Source: Solimonas sp047605265 (GTDB lineage Bacteria > Pseudomonadota > Gammaproteobacteria > Nevskiales > Nevskiaceae). From it: 64,000 nucleotides of DNA. The notes beneath the pieces were generated by a model. That model worked only from the letters and a program-made list of their open reading frames with translations, was not told the origin of the DNA and made no database searches. This document shows, in pieces, positions 32,764 through 41,227 of this stretch; positions within the stretch are counted from its first letter, which is position 1; each line of letters begins with the position of its first letter. A program made the position numbers and the translations under genes. Location of the stretch: contig JASGFY010000008.1 in NCBI GenBank assembly GCA_047605265.1, positions 24,232 to 88,231 on the forward strand, written 5' to 3'.

Positions 32764-32859
32764 GTGCTCGCAGTCACGGCGCTGGTGGTGGTCGGTCTGG
32801 TGATTGTCGGCCAGCATGTGTTCGCCCACGCGTTCGAAGACAGCGTCAAGAAGCACTGA
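32764..32859 (+). CDS. Possible 31-residue single-pass membrane peptide
   Basis: In the 352-bp gap between the DUF971 gene and the GGDEF/EAL gene, a GTG-started frame reads LAVTALVVVGLVIVGQHVF followed by a charged tail ending SVKKH. The frame stays open further upstream without an ATG. The hydrophobic run would span the membrane once. There is no convincing ribosome site, so this may be a chance frame or the tail of a decayed gene. Nothing else was recognised between 32554 and 32763. Confidence 0.25.
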   Translation: MLAVTALVVVGLVIVGQHVFAHAFEDSVKKH

Positions 32860-32863
32860 AGAA

Positions 32864-32898
32864 CGCGCACGGCCGGCGGTGCTCGCCGGCCGTGCGCG
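32864..32898. repeat. Perfect 15-bp GC-rich hairpin between convergent genes
   Basis: CGCGCACGGCCGGCG, the loop GTGCT and CGCCGGCCGTGCGCG pair perfectly. No T tract follows on either strand. It lies 8 bases from the stop of the leftward GGDEF/EAL gene and may act as a bidirectional stop or mRNA-stabilising hairpin. Confidence 0.6.
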
Positions 32899-32905
32899 CA
32901 GGGTT

Positions 32906-35374
32906 TCAGCGCAGCAGTTCGTCGAGCGGCGAGGTCGTGTGGTAGAGGTGGCCCTGCGCGAAATCAACGCCGAGCCGGCGCAGCGCTTCGAGCGTCGCCT
33001 CGTCCTCGACGCCTTCGGCGACGACCTTGAGATCGAGCACGTCGCTGATCCGGCAGATCGATTCGACGATCGTCCGATTGACGCGGTCGTCGGCCAGCTG
33101 GCGCGTGTACATCTGGTCGATCTTCAGGCCGTCGACCGTCATTTGCCGCAGGTATTCGAAGGAAGTGAAGCCGCTGCCGAAATCGTCGAGCATGACGCGG
33201 CAGCCGGCTTCGCGCAGTTGCGCAACGAACCGCTTGGCGTCAGCGAAGCTGAGCAGGGCCGTGCCCTCGGTGATCTCGAAGCGCAGTACCCGTGGCGGCA
33301 CGTCGTAGCGCGACAGCGCGTCGAACAGGAATTTGCCGAAAGCCTTGTCGGAGACGCTGTGGCCGGTCAGGTTGATCGAGACCGTGTCGAATGGCAGTGC
33401 GCCGTGCGTGCGCAGGCGGGCCGACAGGCGGCGCAGGCATTCCTCGAGCACCCAGCGATCGATGTGGACGGCGAGACCGTAGCGCTCGGCGGCCTGCAGG
33501 AACGCGCCTGGACGCTGCAGTTCGCCGCCTTGTCCGCGCACGCGCAGCAGGATCTCGTAGTCGATGGGCGCCGGATCGTGCAGCGAGACGATGCGCTGGC
33601 CGTGCAGCTCGACGCCGCCGGTCTCCAACGCCTGCTGGATGCGCGATGCCCAGTCGATGTCGAGGAAGGCCTGGCGGACGATGTCGTCGCCCTGGTTGAA
33701 CAGCTGGATGCGATGGCCGCCCTGGCGCTTGGCGATGTAGCAGGCGGTGTCGGCCTGGGCGAGTGCGCTGTTGGCGTCCTGCGTGTTGGCGTCGAGCGCG
33801 CTGATGCCGATGCTCGCGGCGACCTTGTAGACGCGTCCCTCGTGCTCGAAGCGGAACGCTTCGATGGTGTGCAGGAGATCTTCGGCGACATGCCGCGCTG
33901 ACTGCGGCGTCGAGTGCGGCAACAGGGCGGCGAACTCGTCGCCGCCGGTGCGCGCCAGCAGCGCGGTTGGCGGCAGCGCTTCACGCAGCCGCGGCGCGAG
34001 ACCGCAGATCAGTCGGTCGCCAGCGATGTGGCCACCGATTTCGTTGATCAGCTTGAAGTGATCGAGGTCGAGATAGAGCAGGGTGTGCTGCTCGGGTGCC
34101 AGTTTCGAGGTGCTGATCCAGTGCGCGAGTTCGGCCTCGAACTCGTGGCGATTCGGCAGGCCGGTCAGCGCGTCGTGGCTGGCCTGGTAGATCAGCTGCT
34201 CCGACAGCCGGCGCGTGTGCGAGACGTCGTGCAACACGCAGATGCTGCCGAAAGCGTCGCCGTCGCGTCCGCGCAGCGGCGCCAGCGCCACTTCGACGGT
34301 GATACCTTCGCCGCGCCGGCTGCGCAGCTGCGCCAGCGGCGGCCAATTGACGCCTTCGCGCGTTGGGCTGCGCAGCGCGATGCCGTGGTCGTCGATCAGG
34401 GTCACGACGTCGTCGAATGCGCTGCCGATCAGGTCGTCCGGGTGATCGTAGCCGAGCAGCAGGGCGGCGACGTTGTTGCAGAAACGGATGCGGTCGTTGT
34501 GATCGACGCGCAGCACGCCGTCGGTGATCGCCGCGAGCATGACCTGCGCCAGTTCCTTTTCGTCGCGCAGCGCCGTTTCGTAACGCTGGCGCTCACGCAC
34601 GTCCTCGACCTGCACGACCAGATGGCGCGGTTCGCCGCCGGCATCGCGGGCCAGCGAGACGTCGACCTGCACCGGAACGACGGTGCCGTCCTTGGCGATG
34701 TAGCGCTTGTGGCGGCGCACGCGGTTGACGCGAGCTTCGATCAGCGCCTGCATGCCCAGGCGGTCCTCGGCGACGTCGTCAGGGTGCGTCACTTCGAAGA
34801 AGTGCCGGGCGAGCAGTTCGGCTTCGCTGTGGCCGAGCAGTTCGCACAGCGCCCGGTTGACGTCGAGCCAGCGTCCCTGCAGCGACTGCAGCGACAGGCC
34901 GATCGGCGCGTCTGCGAAGATGCTGCGGAAGATCGAGTCGCCGTCGCGCAGCGCCTGCTCGGTCGTGCGCTGATGGTTGATGTCGAGCTGCGTGCCGATC
35001 ATGCGCAGCGGCTTGCCGGCGGCGTCGCGCGCGATGACGCGGCCGCGCGCCGCGAACCAGCGGTAGCCTCCGTTCGCGCACTGCAGGCGATGCTCGCTGT
35101 AATAGTCGTCGCGATCGCCGCGCAGATGCGCGTCGAGTTCGGCGAAGGCGGCGGCGCGATCGTCGGGGTGCAGGCGGCCGGCCCAGTCGTCGAATTCACC
35201 GACGTGCGGATCATGGCCGTCGAGTCCCAGCGCGAGCAGGTATTCGCGCGAGCGCCAGACATGATTGCGCTGCAGATCCCAGTCCCACAGGCCCAGGCCG
35301 TGACTGTCGAGCGCCTCGCTCCACGGCGTCGAACGCAGATGGGCTTCAGCCGCAGAGGGAATGCTGGGTCTCAA
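32906..35374 (-). CDS. PAS-GGDEF-EAL cyclic-di-GMP signalling protein
   Basis: An 822-residue cytoplasmic protein with no membrane segments. Three PAS-type sensor modules come first (about 20-135, 140-260, 265-385). A GGDEF domain follows with LTGLPNRHEFE, YLDLDHFKLINE and an intact TGGDEFAALL active site, so diguanylate cyclase activity is likely. The C-terminal EAL domain has DYEILLRVR where the consensus is E-A-L-x-R, but keeps the later residues EITEGTAL, LDDFGSGF, LKIDQMY and VVAEGVED, so phosphodiesterase activity is uncertain rather than excluded. The start is TTG with no good ribosome site; no alternative lies before the first PAS. It is divergent from ubiE and in no obvious operon. 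Confidence 0.9.
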   Translation of the reverse strand: MRPSIPSAAEAHLRSTPWSEALDSHGLGLWDWDLQRNHVWRSREYLLALGLDGHDPHVGEFDDWAGRLHPDDRAAAFAELDAHLRGDRDDYYSEHRLQCANGGYRWFAARGRVIARDAAGKPLRMIGTQLDINHQRTTEQALRDGDSIFRSIFADAPIGLSLQSLQGRWLDVNRALCELLGHSEAELLARHFFEVTHPDDVAEDRLGMQALIEARVNRVRRHKRYIAKDGTVVPVQVDVSLARDAGGEPRHLVVQVEDVRERQRYETALRDEKELAQVMLAAITDGVLRVDHNDRIRFCNNVAALLLGYDHPDDLIGSAFDDVVTLIDDHGIALRSPTREGVNWPPLAQLRSRRGEGITVEVALAPLRGRDGDAFGSICVLHDVSHTRRLSEQLIYQASHDALTGLPNRHEFEAELAHWISTSKLAPEQHTLLYLDLDHFKLINEIGGHIAGDRLICGLAPRLREALPPTALLARTGGDEFAALLPHSTPQSARHVAEDLLHTIEAFRFEHEGRVYKVAASIGISALDANTQDANSALAQADTACYIAKRQGGHRIQLFNQGDDIVRQAFLDIDWASRIQQALETGGVELHGQRIVSLHDPAPIDYEILLRVRGQGGELQRPGAFLQAAERYGLAVHIDRWVLEECLRRLSARLRTHGALPFDTVSINLTGHSVSDKAFGKFLFDALSRYDVPPRVLRFEITEGTALLSFADAKRFVAQLREAGCRVMLDDFGSGFTSFEYLRQMTVDGLKIDQMYTRQLADDRVNRTIVESICRISDVLDLKVVAEGVEDEATLEALRRLGVDFAQGHLYHTTSPLDELLR

Positions 35375-35543
35375 GGGAGTTCGCTCGTCGATCCCGTAAC
35401 TTAGCGCGAAATGGTGGGGCTTGTGCAGGGGAGGCGACCAGCGGTGGGCGGCCGCCGACCGGCGTCGAGTGAAGCAAGAGACGGGCCTGCGCTGCGCCGG
35501 GGTGGCCAGCGGCTACAATGACGTTTCGACCCCGCGCCCAGAC

Positions 35544-36326
35544 ATGACTCGCGAATCCAAACCCGGTGCCGCCGAAGGCACCACGCTCCGCACGACCGAT
35601 TTCGGTTACGAGCAGGTGCCGATCGGCGAGAAGCGCCGTCGCGTCGCCGGCGTGTTCACTTCGGTCGCGCATAAGTACGACCTGATGAACGACCTGATGT
35701 CGATGGGCATCCATCGCATCTGGAAGCGCTTCGCGATCGATCTAGCCGGCGTGCGCGCCGGCGAGAAAGTGCTCGACGTCGCCGGCGGCACCGGCGACCT
35801 GACGCGCGAATTCGCCAGGGCCGCGGGACCGAAGGGCCTGGTGATCCTGTCCGACATCAACGCGGCGATGCTCGGCGAAGGCCGCAGGCGCCTCATCGAC
35901 CACGGCCTCGTCGGCGTGCCGGCCGTGCAGGCCAATGCCGAGTGCCTGCCGTTCGAGGAAGGCACGTTCGACTGCATCACCATCGGCTTCGGCCTGCGCA
36001 ACGTCACCGACAAGGATGCCGCGCTGCGCTCGATGACCCGCTGTCTCAAGCCCGGCGGCCGGCTGCTGGTAATGGAATTCAGCAAGCCGCTGAGCCCGCT
36101 GCTCGGCAAGGCCTACGATCAGTACTCGTTCAAGCTGCTGCCGCTGATGGGCCGCGTCGTGGCGCGCGACGAGGCGTCATACCGCTACCTCGCCGAGTCG
36201 ATCCGCATGCATCCGGATCAGCAGACGCTGAAGGGCATGATGGAAAACGCCGGGCTCGATCGCGTGCAGGTCTACAACCTCAGCGGCGGCATCGTTGCCG
36301 TGCATCGCGGATTCCGCCTGGAATGA
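35544..36326 (+). CDS. ubiE: Ubiquinone/menaquinone C-methyltransferase UbiE
   Basis: UbiE methylates the demethoxy-quinol ring in ubiquinone synthesis (and demethylmenaquinone where present). The 260-residue protein shows KYDLMNDLMSMGIHRIWKR at the N-terminus, the SAM-binding VLDVAGGTGDLTREFA, and the conserved IGFGLRNVTD and later YRYLAESIRMHPDQ. A TACAAT hexamer about 25 bases upstream of the start is a possible -10. It begins the ubiE-ubiJ-ubiB operon; a double-hairpin repeat lies between ubiE and ubiJ. Sequence upstream of ATG 35544 remains open, but MTRESKPGA is the expected region. Confidence 0.96.
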   Translation: MTRESKPGAAEGTTLRTTDFGYEQVPIGEKRRRVAGVFTSVAHKYDLMNDLMSMGIHRIWKRFAIDLAGVRAGEKVLDVAGGTGDLTREFARAAGPKGLVILSDINAAMLGEGRRRLIDHGLVGVPAVQANAECLPFEEGTFDCITIGFGLRNVTDKDAALRSMTRCLKPGGRLLVMEFSKPLSPLLGKAYDQYSFKLLPLMGRVVARDEASYRYLAESIRMHPDQQTLKGMMENAGLDRVQVYNLSGGIVAVHRGFRLE

Positions 36327-36348
36327 AAGTCGCGCAGCGATGCCAATG

Positions 36349-36399
36349 CCCCTCGCCCGCGCAGCGGGAGAGGGGAGGACCGTCCGCGGACGCGGACGG
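36349..36399. repeat. Double-hairpin repeat between ubiE and ubiJ
   Basis: The first hairpin pairs CCCCTC-G-CCCGC with GCGGG-A-GAGGGG around GCA (36349-36375). The second pairs CCGTCCGCG with CGCGGACGG around GA (36380-36399) and is perfect. The block then runs into GGGGTGAGGG and the ubiJ start. GC-rich modules of this CCCTCxCCC...GAGAGGG kind recur between genes in many proteobacteria (from memory). Confidence 0.65.
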
Positions 36400-36411
36400 T
36401 GGGGTGAGGGC

Positions 36412-37038
36412 ATGAGCGCGCCGACGATGCTCGGCGCGGCGCTCGAAGTCGCATTGAATCGCTATCTCGGTCTGGAGCCGTCGGCGCTTGCCGAATGCGC
36501 GGCGCTCAATGGCCGCGGCATCGCGCTGGCCGTCGACACGCCCGCCTGGACCTTCGTCATCGAATTCCATCGCGGCGGCGTGCGTGTGCTCGATGCCGAC
36601 AGCGTCGAACCGGACGTCACCGTGCGCGGCAGTCTGCCGACGCTGATGCGCCTGGCCTGGAGTGTCAGCCGCAAGGAAGCAGGTGGCGGCATTCCGCAGG
36701 GACTGACGGTCGACGGCGATGTCGAGCTGCTGCAGCGCTTCAATCGCCTGCTGGCGACCGTTGGCTTCGACCCGGAAGAATTCGCCGCGCGCTTCGTCGG
36801 CGATGCCGTCGCGCATCGGCTGAACCAGGGGCTGCAGACGCTGTTCGGCTGGGGCCGGCGCAGCGCTGACACGCTCGCGCTCGACACCGCCGAATACCTG
36901 CGGGAAGAGACGCGCGATCTGGCACGCGCCGCCGACGTCGCCGACTGGACCGACGGCGTCGAAGCCTTGCGTGACGGCGTCGAGCGCCTCGAGGCGCGGC
37001 TGCGCTACCTCGAAGCGCACGCCGCCGCGCCGCCATGA
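36412..37038 (+). CDS. ubiJ: Ubiquinone biosynthesis accessory factor UbiJ (SCP2-like)
   Basis: UbiJ binds lipid ubiquinone intermediates with an SCP2-type domain and helps organise the soluble Ubi complex. The 208-residue protein has the SCP2 region at about residues 15-115 (ALNGRGIALAVDTPAWTFVI, VTVRGSLPTLMRLA, LTVDGDVELLQRFNRLLAT), the expected FDPEEFAARFVGDAVAH, and a C-terminal coiled coil with EYLREETRDLA and VERLEARLRYLE. The stop overlaps the ubiB start (ATGA). The ribosome site is not clear because the start abuts the repeat at 36349-36399, so translation may be governed by that structure. Confidence 0.92.
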   Translation: MSAPTMLGAALEVALNRYLGLEPSALAECAALNGRGIALAVDTPAWTFVIEFHRGGVRVLDADSVEPDVTVRGSLPTLMRLAWSVSRKEAGGGIPQGLTVDGDVELLQRFNRLLATVGFDPEEFAARFVGDAVAHRLNQGLQTLFGWGRRSADTLALDTAEYLREETRDLARAADVADWTDGVEALRDGVERLEARLRYLEAHAAAPP

Positions 37039-38636
37039 TCTCGTTCGGCCGCCTGCGGCGCGTCTGGCAGATTCGCCGCGTCGCCTCGCGTTACGGTCTC
37101 TACGAATTCGCCGGCCGCAAGCCGGGCAGGGACCCGCGTCCGCGCGGCGAGCGGCTGCGCCTGGCGCTCGAGGAGCTCGGGCCGGTCTTCATCAAGTTCG
37201 GCCAGGCGCTGTCGACGCGCCCGGACATCGTGCCGGCCGACATCGCCGCGGAGCTGGCGAAGCTGCAGGACCGCGTGCCGCCGTTCCCCGGCAGCGAGGC
37301 GCGCGCGATCATCGAATCCGAGATCGGCAAGCCGATCGAGGCCGTGTTCACCGAGTTCGACGAGCGGCCGATGGCGTCCGCCTCGGTGGCTCAGGTGCAC
37401 GCGGCGAAGCTGCGCCTCGACGGCGGCGGCGAAACCTTCGACGTCGTCGTCAAGGTGCTGCGCCCGGGCATCGACGCCATCATGCGCAGCGACATCGAGC
37501 TGCTGCGCACGCTGGCCGGCGTCGCCGAAACGTTCTCGCCCGAGCTGCGCCGCCTGCGGCCGCGCGAGGTCGTCGCCGAGTACGAGAAGGTGCTGCTCGA
37601 CGAGCTGGACCTGATGCGCGAGGGCGCCAACTGCGCGCAGCTGCGCCGCAACTGGCTCGGCTCGAAGCTGATCTACCATCCGCTGGTGTTCTGGGACTAC
37701 ACGCGCACGCGCGTGCTGGTGATGGAGCGCATCTACGGCGTGTCGATCCGCGAGCTCGACAAGCTGCGCGAGCTGGACGTGGACTTCCGTGTGCTGTCGG
37801 AGCGTGGCGTCGAAATCTTTTTCAAGCAGACCTTCGTCCACAATTTCTTCCACGCCGACATGCACCCGGGCAACATCTTCGTCGATGTGTCCGACCCGGC
37901 GCGGCCGAGCTACCTCGCCGTCGACTTCGGCATCGTCGGCAGCCTGACGGCGTCCGACCAGCGCTATCTCGCCGAAAACTTCTACGCGTTCTTCAACCGC
38001 GACTACAAGCGCGTCGCCGAGCTGCATCTCGAATCGGAATGGATTCCCAAGGGCACGCGCGTCGAGGACTTCGAGGCGGCGATCCGCACGATCTGCGAGC
38101 CGATCTTCCAGCGGCCGCTGAAGGACATCTCGTTCGGCTTCTTCCTGCTGCGCCTGTTCCAGGTCGCGCGGCGCTTCAACTATCAGGTGCAGCCGCAGCT
38201 CGTGCTGCTGCAGAAGACCCTGCTGCAGATCGAGGGACTCGGCCGTCAGCTCAATCCCGAGCTCGACCTGTGGAAGACGGCCAAGCCGATCATGGAAGAC
38301 TGGATGCGCGCGCGCCTCGGTCCGGCGGCGACGCTCGAAAAGATGCGCGCGCAGGGTCCGTCGCTGGCCGAGTCCTTGCCGGAACTCGCGCAGTACGCGC
38401 TGCGCCAGCTGCGCCGTGGCGAAGGGTTCGGCACCAGCCGGCGCGAACTCGAGGCGCTGCGCGACGAGATCCGCGACGCCAACCGCCGCACCGTGCGGAT
38501 GATCGCCGCCGTCGGCCTCGCCGCCGGCGCATTCGCCGCGCACTACGCCGGCAATGCGCCGTCGTCGACGTGGCTCGCCGCCGCGCTGGGCATCGGCGCG
38601 CTGCTGCTCGGCTGGCGCGCGCTGCGTCGCACCTGA
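37035..38636 (+). CDS. ubiB: Ubiquinone biosynthesis kinase-like protein UbiB
   Basis: UbiB is an atypical protein-kinase-like ATPase needed for ubiquinone synthesis, anchored in the inner membrane. The 533-residue protein carries the KxGQ motif (FIKFGQALSTRPDI, residues 53-66), the A-rich loop ASASVAQVHAA, an invariant Lys in VVVKVLRPGI, the catalytic ADMHPGNIF and the metal-binding VDFGIVG. Two C-terminal membrane helices (about 485-530) end in WRALRRT. It starts in overlap with ubiJ (ATGA), so ubiE-ubiJ-ubiB are translationally linked in the standard order. Confidence 0.96.
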   Translation: MISFGRLRRVWQIRRVASRYGLYEFAGRKPGRDPRPRGERLRLALEELGPVFIKFGQALSTRPDIVPADIAAELAKLQDRVPPFPGSEARAIIESEIGKPIEAVFTEFDERPMASASVAQVHAAKLRLDGGGETFDVVVKVLRPGIDAIMRSDIELLRTLAGVAETFSPELRRLRPREVVAEYEKVLLDELDLMREGANCAQLRRNWLGSKLIYHPLVFWDYTRTRVLVMERIYGVSIRELDKLRELDVDFRVLSERGVEIFFKQTFVHNFFHADMHPGNIFVDVSDPARPSYLAVDFGIVGSLTASDQRYLAENFYAFFNRDYKRVAELHLESEWIPKGTRVEDFEAAIRTICEPIFQRPLKDISFGFFLLRLFQVARRFNYQVQPQLVLLQKTLLQIEGLGRQLNPELDLWKTAKPIMEDWMRARLGPAATLEKMRAQGPSLAESLPELAQYALRQLRRGEGFGTSRRELEALRDEIRDANRRTVRMIAAVGLAAGAFAAHYAGNAPSSTWLAAALGIGALLLGWRALRRT

Positions 38637-38680
38637 GCCATGCGTCGCGGCAGGTTTTCTTCGCAAGAGGAGTAATGCCG

Positions 38681-39478
38681 ATGGACCAGCGCGACTTCGC
38701 GAGCATCTCGCCGTCCGCCCGCGCGATTCTGCTGGTGCGTTCGCAGACGGATTTGCCGTTCGCGCGCCGCGCGGCCGAGCTTCTGCTCGGCCGCGAGGCG
38801 GTCGAGAAGGCGCGCGACGAGATGGCGTCGAACGCCGATGCGCGAGCCCGGCGCACGCACTTCGAGCGACGCTCGCGCAGCATCGACGAGGCGCTCGCCC
38901 GCATGGGCGCGAGGCGCGTGCTCGAGATCGCGTCCGGCTTTTCCTTTCGCGGTCTGGCGATGGCGTCGTCGGCGCCGGACGCGTTCTATCTCGATACCGA
39001 TCTTCCCGACGTCATCGAACAGAAGAAGGCGCTCGTCGAGCAGCTGCATCCCGGCCCGCCGGCCGGCCGGCTCGAACTGCGCGCGCTCGACGTCTTCGAC
39101 GCGGCGGCGTTCCGCGCCGCGGTGGATGCGCTGCCGCCGGGGCCGGTCGCGATCGTGCAGGAGGGCCTTTTCATGTACCTCGACGACGCCGAGAAGCGCA
39201 CGCTGGCCCGCACGGTGCTCGATGCGCTGCGCGCCCGCGGCGGCGCGTGGATCACGGCCGATGTCTATGTGCGGACCGGGCGGACCATCTTCCGCGACGG
39301 CGCTTCGCGCGCGTTCGTCGAGAAGCACGGCATCGACGCGAAGAAGTTCGCGACCTACGACGACGCCCTCGCGTTCTTCACCGCCGCCGGCTTTCGTGTC
39401 GACGCGAGACTCGCGTGCGCGGACGCTGCGTGGCAGGCGCGCGAGACCTGGGTTCTCGTGCCCGATGCCGAAGCCTGA
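38681..39478 (+). CDS. Class I SAM methyltransferase, leucine carboxyl methyltransferase-like
   Basis: A 265-residue protein of the LCM/PPM1-type methyltransferase fold. It has ERRSRSIDEALARMGARRVL then EIASGFSFRGLAM as the SAM-binding segment, YLDTDLPDVIEQKKALVEQL where the family has Y-D-L-P, and a typical VQEGLFMYLDDAEKRTLA. The C-terminus ends ARETWVLVPDAEA. Bacterial members methylate small molecules or carboxyl groups, so the substrate is unknown. ATG 38681 is preferred to 38675 because GAGGAG is eight bases before it. It follows ubiB by 44 bases and may share its message, though this neighbour is not standard. Convergent with ctpA. Confidence 0.8.
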   Translation: MDQRDFASISPSARAILLVRSQTDLPFARRAAELLLGREAVEKARDEMASNADARARRTHFERRSRSIDEALARMGARRVLEIASGFSFRGLAMASSAPDAFYLDTDLPDVIEQKKALVEQLHPGPPAGRLELRALDVFDAAAFRAAVDALPPGPVAIVQEGLFMYLDDAEKRTLARTVLDALRARGGAWITADVYVRTGRTIFRDGASRAFVEKHGIDAKKFATYDDALAFFTAAGFRVDARLACADAAWQARETWVLVPDAEA

Positions 39479-39648
39479 GGCGCCGGCCGCGCTTGATCCG
39501 GTTCGCCGCCGCCCGCGCCGGCGGGATCGGCAGCGGGCGGTACGCGAGAGCTTGTTTTCCCGGCTGCGCGCCCCGTCCACCGAATCACTGAAGTCGACAA
39601 TGCCTGCCTGCCGGCCGATGCGGGCGCGCTGCGGCGTCGAAAATGCTC

Positions 39649-39668
39649 GCAATAGTCCCTGCTATTGC
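39649..39668. repeat. Small hairpin in the convergent gap before ctpA
   Basis: GCAATAG, the loop TCCCTG and CTATTGC form a perfect 7-bp stem in the 259-bp region between the methyltransferase and ctpA. Nothing else was recognised in that region. Confidence 0.4.
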
Positions 39669-39737
39669 GGCGCTTTTCTCCTCGCAGCGCATCCGCCTCG
39701 ACTCGGCATGCACCGCCGATTCCAATGATCCAGTGGA

Positions 39738-41081
39738 CTAGCGTTTGACCAGCGTCAGGCCGCGCAGGATGTTGGTCGCTTCGTAGAGGCCGTAGTCGCT
39801 TTCGGCGAGCGACTGCGCATCCTTGGCCTTCTGCGCGCGGTCGGCGTCGGCCTTGGCGCGCTCGTCCTTGCTGGTCTTTTCGTCCTTGTTCTCGAGGCTG
39901 CCCTTGAGGTCGGCTTCTTTGATCGGATCGAAGTCGGCGTCGTCGTCCTTGTCGGCCTTGGCGATCTTCAGCGGGCGGATCGCCACGTCGGGCTCGATGC
40001 CCTCGGCCTGGATCGAACGGCCCGACGGTGTGTAATAGCGCGCCGTGGTGATCTTGATCGCGCCCTCCTCGTTGGACAGCGGCAGGATGGTCTGCACCGA
40101 GCCCTTGCCGAACGAGCGGCTGCCGACGACGACGGCGCGGTGCGAATCCTGCAGCGCCCCGGCGACGATCTCCGACGCCGACGCCGAACCGCTGTTGACC
40201 ATGACGACGACCGGCGCGCCATCGAGCAGATCGCCCGGCGTTGCGTCGAACTCGCGCTGGGCACCGGCTTCGCGGCCCTTGATGGTGACGATCGGACCCT
40301 GCGTCATGAACGCGTCGCTGACCTTGACCGCGGCATCGAGCACGCCACCCGGGTTGTTGCGCAGGTCGATGACGAGTCCCTTGATCGGACCCTTGGCGTC
40401 CTTCTTGAGCTTGGCGAATTCCTTGTCGAGCGACGCGCTGGTTTCGGTCGTGAAGCTGGAGATGCGCAGGTAGCCGAGGTTGTCGTCGAGCATGCGGCCA
40501 CGCACGCTGGCGACCGAGATCGTTTCGCGCTTGAGGTCGAAGACCTTCGGCGCCGCATCGCCTTCGCGCACGACCGTCAGCTTGACCTTGGTGCCCGGCT
40601 CGCCGCGCATCTTGTCGACGGCGTCGGACAGCGACAGACCCTTCACCGGCGTGTCGTCGATCTTGACGATGAGGTCGCCCGGCTGGATGCCGGCCTTGGC
40701 CGCCGGCGTGTCGTCGATCGGCGAGACCACGCGCACGAACCCGTTCTGCAGTTGCACTTCGATGCCGAGCCCGCCGAACTTGCCCGTCGTGATGACGTTC
40801 ATGTCCTTGAACTCGTCCTTGTCGAGATAGGACGAATGCGGATCGAGGCCCGAGAGCATGCCGCGCACGGCGTTCTCGATCAGGGTCTTGTCGTCGACCG
40901 GTTCGACGTAGTCCGACTTCACGCGGTTGAGGATCTCGACGAAGGTCTGCAGATCCTTGAAGCCGAGCGCGTCGGCGGCCGGCTTGCTCTTGTCGGCGAG
41001 CACGCCCTGCGTCAGCGTGACGGAGGCGCCAATGACGACGCCGGCGGCCAGCGCCAGCGGAACACGGTAGAAACGAGGCAT
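39738..41081 (-). CDS. ctpA: Carboxyl-terminal processing protease, S41 family
   Basis: A 447-residue periplasmic serine protease of the CtpA/Prc group, which trims envelope proteins and peptidoglycan hydrolases. An N-terminal signal or anchor segment (about 7-29) is followed by the family N-terminal SDYVEPVDDKTLIENAVRGM, a PDZ domain (about 100-170, GLGIEVQ to GIQPGDLIVKIDD) and the protease domain with Ser299 (NSGSASASE) and Lys326 (SRSFGKGSVQ). The C-terminal tail is a charged, Lys/Asp/Glu-rich region. I chose ATG 41081 because it gives a normal signal; a frame open to 41180 also exists. It follows envC on the same strand, a widespread pairing. Confidence 0.93.
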   Translation of the reverse strand: MPRFYRVPLALAAGVVIGASVTLTQGVLADKSKPAADALGFKDLQTFVEILNRVKSDYVEPVDDKTLIENAVRGMLSGLDPHSSYLDKDEFKDMNVITTGKFGGLGIEVQLQNGFVRVVSPIDDTPAAKAGIQPGDLIVKIDDTPVKGLSLSDAVDKMRGEPGTKVKLTVVREGDAAPKVFDLKRETISVASVRGRMLDDNLGYLRISSFTTETSASLDKEFAKLKKDAKGPIKGLVIDLRNNPGGVLDAAVKVSDAFMTQGPIVTIKGREAGAQREFDATPGDLLDGAPVVVMVNSGSASASEIVAGALQDSHRAVVVGSRSFGKGSVQTILPLSNEEGAIKITTARYYTPSGRSIQAEGIEPDVAIRPLKIAKADKDDDADFDPIKEADLKGSLENKDEKTSKDERAKADADRAQKAKDAQSLAESDYGLYEATNILRGLTLVKR

Positions 41082-41227
41082 GGATTTACGTTCTTGAACG
41101 TTCTGGGACGCGGGGCGGAAATTCGATTGGCGCGGCAATGCTGCGGCAGCCACGATAGCAACTGTCTGACTGCGCATCAAAGTGTCGGTTCCCGGTCAGC
41201 GCATCAGGCCTGATCGTCTGACGGGTG

